A stretch of DNA of 64,000 bases. Origin: Methyloligella halotolerans (GTDB taxonomy: Bacteria; Pseudomonadota; Alphaproteobacteria; Rhizobiales; Methyloligellaceae). Within the stretch, counting starts at the first letter, position 1. Each line of letters begins with the position of its first letter. The notes beneath the pieces are model-generated. The model made no database searches, was not told the origin of the DNA, and saw only the letters and a program-made list of their open reading frames with translations. Location of the stretch: contig NZ_MASI01000008.1 in NCBI RefSeq assembly GCF_001708935.1, positions 62,001 to 126,000 on the forward strand. The letters run 5' to 3'. Positions 59,271-64,000 of the stretch are shown here, in pieces. The position numbers and the translations under genes were made by a program.

Positions 59271-61130
59271 CTACTTCGCGCCTCCGGGGAGCTTCGCGGC
59301 CTTCTCCTTGTCGTACCACCAGACCTGCACGAAGCCCGGCGAGAGCTCCGGTAGCGTCTTCGGCTGGCCGTAACGGTTCCAATAGGCGATCCGCACCACG
59401 GGCGAATACCAGTGGGGCACCACGAAGTCGTTCCAAAGGAGAACCCGGTCCAGCGCATGGGTGGCTGCGACGAGCTCCTCCCGGTCCTTGGCGTAGATCA
59501 CCTTGTCGATCAGCTTGTCGATGGCCGGATCCTTGATGCCGATCAGGTTCTCGCTGCCTTCCCGGTCGGCCGCTTCCGATCCCCAGTAATAGCGCTGCTC
59601 GTTACCCGGGGAGCGTGACTGGGCGAAGCTTGTAACGATGATGTCGTAGTTGAAGCGCTGGAGGCGGCGCGTGTACTGGGCGGAATCCACCAGGCGCTCG
59701 GAGGATTTGATGCCGAGCTTCTCCAGATTGCGCATATAGGGCTGCACCACGCGTTCGAAGAGCGGGTTCACCAGCAGGAACTCGACCTGCATCTTCTCGC
59801 CCGTCTTCTCGTTGGTGAGCGCGCCGTTCTTCACCTTCCAGCCGGCCTCGTTCAGGAGCTTCATGGCCTCGCGCAGATTCGCGCGCAGCCCGCCCTTACC
59901 CTCGGTGGTCGGGTTCTCGTGCACTTCCGTGAAGACCTCCGGCGGCACCTCGTCCTTCACTTCGTTCAGGATCTCCAGCTCGCGGCCTTCGGGCAGCTTC
60001 TTGGGCGCGGCGAGCTCCGTGTTCTCGAAATAGCTTCCGACGCGCTTATACTGGCCGAAGAACAAATTCTTGTTTGACCATTCGAAATCGAAGGCCAGAG
60101 CGAAGGCGCGGCGGACCCGCACGTCCTGGAATTTCGGACGCCGGATGTTGAACGCGAAGCTCTGCATGGGGGCGGCGTTCGCCACCGGGACTTCCTGCCG
60201 CTTCACCCACCCCTTCTCGACCGCCTCGAAATCGTAGGCCGTCGCCCAGTTCTTCGAGCTGGACTCGTTGTGGTAGTCGAGTGAGCCGGCCTTGAACGCC
60301 TCGAACGCCACGGTGGGGTCGCGGTAATAGTCGAAGCGGATCGTGTCGTAGTTGTACTGGCCCGTGTTGATGGGCAGATCCTTGCCCCAATAGTCCTCCA
60401 CCCGCTCATAGGTGATGGATCGGCCGGGCACGACCTTCTTGATCTTGTACGGGCCGGAGCCGAGCGGCGGCTCCATGGTCGTCTTCAGAGGATCGCGCTG
60501 GTTGCCCTTCGCGTCCTTCCCCGTCCACCAGTGCTTCGGCAGGATGGTGAGCTGGCCGATGATGAAGGGCAGCTCACGGTTGTCCTTGGTGTCGAACGTG
60601 AAGGTGACCTCGCGGTCGCCGGTCTTCTCCGCCGATTTGACGTTCTTGTAGTAGAGGCCGAGCTGCGGATTGGCTTTCTTGTTGATCTCCAGGCTGTAGA
60701 TGACGTCTTCGACCGTGATCGGCTTGCCGTCGTGCCACTTCGCCCCCTCGCGCAGCTTGAAGGTCACCGACGAATAATCGTCCGGGTGGGAGATCCACTC
60801 GGCGATCTGGCCATAGGCGGCGGAGTCTTCATCCAGGCTGCTGGCGGTCAGGGATTCGTAGATCAGGCCGAGCCCTGCCGCGGAATCGCCCTTGTAGAGA
60901 ACCGGATTGAGGCTGTCGAAGCCGCCGACCGCTGCCATGCGTACCCGGCCGCCCTTCGGTGCATCCGGGTTCACATAGTCGAAATGCTTGAAATCTGCCG
61001 GATATTTCGGCGTGCCGATAAGCGAGATGGAATGCTCGTGGGCGTCTTCGGCGTGGGCAATGGGGCCGACCGCGGTGGCGGCCAGCAGAAGGGCTGCAAG
61101 GCTGAAGCCGGAGATACGGGAAAGGATCAT
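59271..61130 (-). CDS. yejA: YejA-like oligopeptide-binding protein
   Basis: The first of two tandem YejA paralogues, 619 residues. The signal peptide is MILSRISGFSLAALLLAATA to HAEDA, and the body is SBP family 5 (IGTPKYPADFKHFDYVNPDA, VTFKLREGAKWHDGKPITVE). It has no C-terminal anchor. It is the first gene of the yej operon; the promoter should be in 61131-61370. The two proteins probably broaden the peptide range. Confidence 0.94.
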   Translation of the reverse strand: MILSRISGFSLAALLLAATAVGPIAHAEDAHEHSISLIGTPKYPADFKHFDYVNPDAPKGGRVRMAAVGGFDSLNPVLYKGDSAAGLGLIYESLTASSLDEDSAAYGQIAEWISHPDDYSSVTFKLREGAKWHDGKPITVEDVIYSLEINKKANPQLGLYYKNVKSAEKTGDREVTFTFDTKDNRELPFIIGQLTILPKHWWTGKDAKGNQRDPLKTTMEPPLGSGPYKIKKVVPGRSITYERVEDYWGKDLPINTGQYNYDTIRFDYYRDPTVAFEAFKAGSLDYHNESSSKNWATAYDFEAVEKGWVKRQEVPVANAAPMQSFAFNIRRPKFQDVRVRRAFALAFDFEWSNKNLFFGQYKRVGSYFENTELAAPKKLPEGRELEILNEVKDEVPPEVFTEVHENPTTEGKGGLRANLREAMKLLNEAGWKVKNGALTNEKTGEKMQVEFLLVNPLFERVVQPYMRNLEKLGIKSSERLVDSAQYTRRLQRFNYDIIVTSFAQSRSPGNEQRYYWGSEAADREGSENLIGIKDPAIDKLIDKVIYAKDREELVAATHALDRVLLWNDFVVPHWYSPVVRIAYWNRYGQPKTLPELSPGFVQVWWYDKEKAAKLPGGAK

Positions 61131-61370
61131 GCTGGATTTCTGCTCGACGAGGACGGGTTGAAACGGCCTGGGAGGCCCGAAACCTAAGCGTAGCGGCAGA
61201 AAAGGGCCTCAAAGTGCTGGCGCGACAGCCGCACTCTGCTGATCTCGGGTCTTACCATGGCGGGCCCGGCGACCAAATGAATTATCGGTTAGGTCGGAGT
61301 GCCGCGGGCCAAGAAAAGCGCGGGGCGGGGCCGTGTATTCTGCCGGATGCGCGGCAAACGAAACCCCAAA

Positions 61371-61400
61371 TGAAAAGGGCGCCGGAATTACCGGCGCCCT
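61371..61400 (-). terminator. Rho-independent terminator after the cytochrome c gene
   Basis: On the minus strand gggcgccgg (from 61399) pairs with ccggcgccc (61377-61385), a perfect nine-pair stem, and is followed by ttttcattt. Confidence 0.93.
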
Positions 61401-61428
61401 CGTCGAACTCAGCTCTTTGGAGCGGCAA

Positions 61429-62343
61429 CTATTGCGTGTCGCTCTCCGTGCCGGCATCGGCATTGGGCTCCTCATCCGGTGCGCTGGACTCGGCCGGCGC
61501 CTCGGAAGAATCCGTGGTCGAAGGCTCCGAACCCACATCTTCGTTGGGCTCATCGCCGGAACCGCTCTCGGCGGCCGGGGCCTCGGAGCTGTCCTCGTCG
61601 GCAGCAGCGTTCGGCTCTTCGGCCGGTGCGCTGTCGGCGGAAGGCTCTTTCTCTTCCGACATCGGCTCCTCAGGCGGACCCTTCTGCTCGGTCGCGGCCT
61701 TGTCGGCCTCGCCCTCGGTCGGCTCCTTCGGCGCGGCTTCCTCGCCGCCTTCGTCACCCGCAGCAGCAGCGGAATCGTCGCCGCCAGCCTCAGGCAGGGG
61801 CTTCGGATCGTCGCTGAGGGTGCGCAGATAGGCGATCACGTCGGCGCGCTTCTTGGCGTCGGGCATGCCCGGATACATCGCCATCTTCGTGCCGGGGATG
61901 TGGACATTCGGATGCTCGATCATGTCGTCGAGATTCACGTAGTCCCAATCGCCGCCATGATCCTTGACGGCCGGCGAATAGTCGTAGCCCTCGTGGCTGC
62001 CGACCGGACGCATCACGATATCCCAAAGGTTCGGGCCGACCATGTTGGCGCCGCCCTTGTCGACCGTGTGGCAGCCCTTGCAGATGCCGGCGGCCGATTC
62101 GCCCTTCTTGGCGTCGGCGCTGGCCAGCAGGGTCAGCACTTCGTCGTCGCCACCCTTCTCTTCGGCGGCTTCGCCACCGGCAGCCTTGCCGCCCTCTTCC
62201 TCCTTGGCGCCCGGAACATCGTAGCCCGCATGTTCGGTCTCGTGTTCCATCGTAAGGATGGTTATCAAGGTGCGGGTGCCGAAGAAAAGCACCAGGGCCG
62301 CAAGCACGGCCATTGCAAGTTGGTTAAACCGATAGCTATTCAT
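61429..62343 (-). CDS. Membrane-anchored cytochrome c with long acidic tail
   Basis: A 304-residue protein. The N-terminal helix (LAMAVLAALVLFFGTRTLIT) anchors it to the inner membrane facing the periplasm. A class I cytochrome c domain follows: haem site CKGCH at 88-92, NMVGPNLWDIVMRPVGSHEG, and a Met ligand in the TKMAMYPGMPDAKKRADVIA region. From about 183 to the end the chain is a disordered tail dominated by Glu, Asp, Ala, Ser and Pro, with EPN and SSEAPA repeats. The cytochrome domain resembles CycM-type c552 of Rhizobiales, which feeds terminal oxidases. The gene is divergent from kdsB. Confidence 0.92.
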   Translation of the reverse strand: MNSYRFNQLAMAVLAALVLFFGTRTLITILTMEHETEHAGYDVPGAKEEEGGKAAGGEAAEEKGGDDEVLTLLASADAKKGESAAGICKGCHTVDKGGANMVGPNLWDIVMRPVGSHEGYDYSPAVKDHGGDWDYVNLDDMIEHPNVHIPGTKMAMYPGMPDAKKRADVIAYLRTLSDDPKPLPEAGGDDSAAAAGDEGGEEAAPKEPTEGEADKAATEQKGPPEEPMSEEKEPSADSAPAEEPNAAADEDSSEAPAAESGSGDEPNEDVGSEPSTTDSSEAPAESSAPDEEPNADAGTESDTQ

Positions 62344-62494
62344 TCTGTCGTTTCCCCCGGAAGCAAAGGCATCTCAACCGTCTTAAATGCGGCGGCGGCC
62401 GAGATTAATTGGCGCCAACCCGCATGGCAACTGAACCGATATCCAAAGTCTGGTTAGCATAGGACCGCAGAAGGGTCGCGCTAACCGGCTGTTT

Positions 62495-63256
62495 ATGTCT
62501 ACGAAACCCCATATGTGCAAGACTCTCATTATCATTCCTGCGCGCTTGCAAGCGAGCCGTTTGCCGCAGAAGCCCCTCGCGCCCATCGCCGGCGAGCCCA
62601 TGATCGTCCATGTTTGGCGCCGCGCCACGGAATCGGGCTGCGGCGAGGTTGTCGTGGCAACGGATTCAGAGGAAATCTCTGCCGCCGTTTCAGGAGCGGG
62701 CGGCAAGGCCGTTCTAACCGATCCCGATCATCAGAGCGGCTCCGATCGCGTCTACGAGGCTCTTTCCGCTGCCGATCCGGACAAGACCTGCGACATCGTG
62801 GTCAATCTCCAGGGCGATCTGCCGACCCTGGATCCGGCTCTCGTCGCCACCTGCGTCGATGCTCTCGCCCCTGGGGAGGCCGATATCGCGACATTGGCTT
62901 GCGAGATCGCCGAAGAGGAAGAGCGCACCAATCCCAATGTGGTGAAGGTTGTCGGCACACCCGCAGGAGAAAGCCTTCTGCGCGCGCTCTACTTCACCCG
63001 CGCCACCGCGCCCTACGGCGAGGGCCCGCTCTATCATCACATCGGCATCTACGCGTACCGCCGCGCGGCCCTGGAGCGCTTCGTCTCGATGCCGCCCTCG
63101 ACTCTCGAGAAGCGCGAGAAGCTGGAGCAGCTCCGCGCCCTCGAAGCGGGCATGCGCATCAATGTGGCCCTCGTTGACACCGTTCCGCTCGGTGTCGATA
63201 CTCCGGTCGACCTCGCGCGGGCGCGCGGGCTAATGGAAAATCCCGGCACATCATGA
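62495..63256 (+). CDS. kdsB: CMP-KDO synthetase
   Basis: Activates 3-deoxy-manno-octulosonate with CTP for lipopolysaccharide. The 253-residue protein has [20 protein letters not shown], then [20 protein letters not shown] and [12 protein letters not shown], and the C-terminal [17 protein letters not shown]. The stop overlaps the pheA start (atga at 63253-63256). kdsB-pheA next to a cytochrome c gene is typical of Rhizobiales. Confidence 0.96.
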   Translation: MSTKPHMCKTLIIIPARLQASRLPQKPLAPIAGEPMIVHVWRRATESGCGEVVVATDSEEISAAVSGAGGKAVLTDPDHQSGSDRVYEALSAADPDKTCDIVVNLQGDLPTLDPALVATCVDALAPGEADIATLACEIAEEEERTNPNVVKVVGTPAGESLLRALYFTRATAPYGEGPLYHHIGIYAYRRAALERFVSMPPSTLEKREKLEQLRALEAGMRINVALVDTVPLGVDTPVDLARARGLMENPGTS

Positions 63257-64000
63257 GCGAAACCAGCCGCCAGAAAATCGCCTTCCAGGGCGAGCCCGGT
63301 GCCAATTCCCATTTGGCCTGCAACGACGCCTATCCGGAGATGGAGCCCCTGCCGTGCCCGACCTTCGAGGACGCGCTTAGCGCCTTGAAGTCCGGCGAGG
63401 CCGCTCTTGCCATGATCCCCATCGAGAACTCGGTGGCTGGGCGCGTCGCCGATATCCATCACCTCCTGCCGGAGTCGGGCCTGTTCATCGTAGGTGAGCA
63501 TTTCGAGCGCGTCCGCCATCAGCTTCTCGTGTTGCCGGGCACAAAGCTTGAAAGCCTGAAGACCGTTCACAGCCACACAATGGCGTTGGGACAGTGCCGC
63601 AACGTGATCCGAGAGCTCGGGCTCACCCCGGTGACCGAGGCCGACACGGCCGGCGCCGCCAAGGAGCTTGCGGAGACGAAGAACGCCACGGCCGCGGCCA
63701 TCGCGTCGTCTCTGGCGGCGGAGATCTACGGGCTGGAGATCGCCAAGTCGGATATCGAGGATGCGGAGCACAATACGACCCGCTTCGTGGTTCTCGCGAC
63801 CGAGCCGCGTACGCCCGCCATGGAAGACGGACCCGCCGTGACCAGCTTCATGTTCCGGGTGCGCAACGTGCCGGCCGCCCTCTACAAGGCGCTCGGCGGC
63901 TTCGCCACCAACGGCGTGAACATGACCAAACTGGAATCCTACCAGCTCGGCGGCTCCTTCAATGCGAGCCAGTTCTACGCTGATATTGAAGGCCACCCCG
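63253..64000 (+). CDS. pheA: Prephenate dehydratase, 3' end cut by the window
   Basis: Converts prephenate to phenylpyruvate for phenylalanine. The 249 visible residues include [18 protein letters not shown], the substrate motif NTTRF (174-178), and the start of the ACT regulatory domain with MTKLESY (224-230), which binds phenylalanine. No chorismate mutase domain precedes it. The start codon overlaps the kdsB stop. The last part of the ACT domain is outside the window. Confidence 0.95.
   Translation, partial: MSETSRQKIAFQGEPGANSHLACNDAYPEMEPLPCPTFEDALSALKSGEAALAMIPIENSVAGRVADIHHLLPESGLFIVGEHFERVRHQLLVLPGTKLESLKTVHSHTMALGQCRNVIRELGLTPVTEADTAGAAKELAETKNATAAAIASSLAAEIYGLEIAKSDIEDAEHNTTRFVVLATEPRTPAMEDGPAVTSFMFRVRNVPAALYKALGGFATNGVNMTKLESYQLGGSFNASQFYADIEGHP

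Overview
The window looks like chromosome from an alphaproteobacterium of the order Hyphomicrobiales (Rhizobiales). The evidence is high G+C coding sequence with strong codon bias, the gene order irr/fabA-fabB-fabI, the order miaB-phoH-ybeY-corC-lnt-XRE regulator-metK-trmB, the run rimP-nusA-ylxR-infB-rbfA-truB-rpsO-pnp, a cytochrome c gene divergent from kdsB-pheA, and a complete Tad (Flp) pilus locus of the alphaproteobacterial Cpa type. Genus cannot be set from what is visible. No rRNA, tRNA, insertion sequence, prophage or CRISPR array was recognised.

Layout. 1-3400: start of irr (cut by the edge) divergent from the unsaturated fatty acid genes fabA, fabB and fabI, then a small Cys-rich protein and a terminator. 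3516-13116: minus-strand transcription/translation operon rimP-nusA-ylxR-infB-rbfA-truB-rpsO-pnp, with a dispersed palindromic repeat inside it and a long hairpin ahead of pnp. 13293-22579: minus-strand housekeeping block (trmB, metK, a PhrR/PraR-like regulator, lnt, corC, ybeY, phoH, miaB), with a TauE/SafE-type exporter gene inserted on the opposite strand. 22779-23510: two small divergent genes. 23514-30819: pbpC and a bacterial alpha-2-macroglobulin, a periplasmic envelope-protection pair. 30949-34364: a LysR regulator and an AsmA-family protein around a structured intergenic region.

34385-48875: Tad pilus locus in six transcription units: two TadE-like minor pilins, TadG with a von Willebrand A domain, a stand-alone CpaC-type N-domain protein, flp pilin plus cpaA prepilin peptidase, the long operon cpaB-cpaC-cpaD-cpaE-cpaF-tadB-tadC, and a convergent tadD. 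The long operon and its neighbours supply pilin, peptidase, secretin, ATPase, platform proteins and pilotin. 48994-52154: glutathione S-transferase, M17 aminopeptidase, NlpC/P60 hydrolase and a 25-residue membrane peptide. 52249-61130: a Yej-type oligopeptide ABC importer with two tandem binding proteins and a cation-diffusion-facilitator gene set between yejE and yejF. 61429-64000: membrane-anchored cytochrome c with a long acidic tail, kdsB, and pheA (cut by the right edge).

A recurrent feature is single-base deletion. Six genes (fabI, the TauE-like gene twice, ybeY, cpaE, tadD and the cation efflux gene) are each restored to full length by adding one base, usually in or beside a short homopolymer. 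The uniform sign and the essential or conserved nature of several of these genes make consensus errors in the assembly the likeliest cause, so I describe them as genes with frameshifts rather than as dead genes. I did not find a convincing undescribed multi-gene system. The best candidates for novelty are a membrane-tethered YejA, the cation efflux gene inside the yej operon, the acidic-tailed cytochrome c, the 25-residue membrane protein, and a possible small RNA or attenuator upstream of the AsmA gene.
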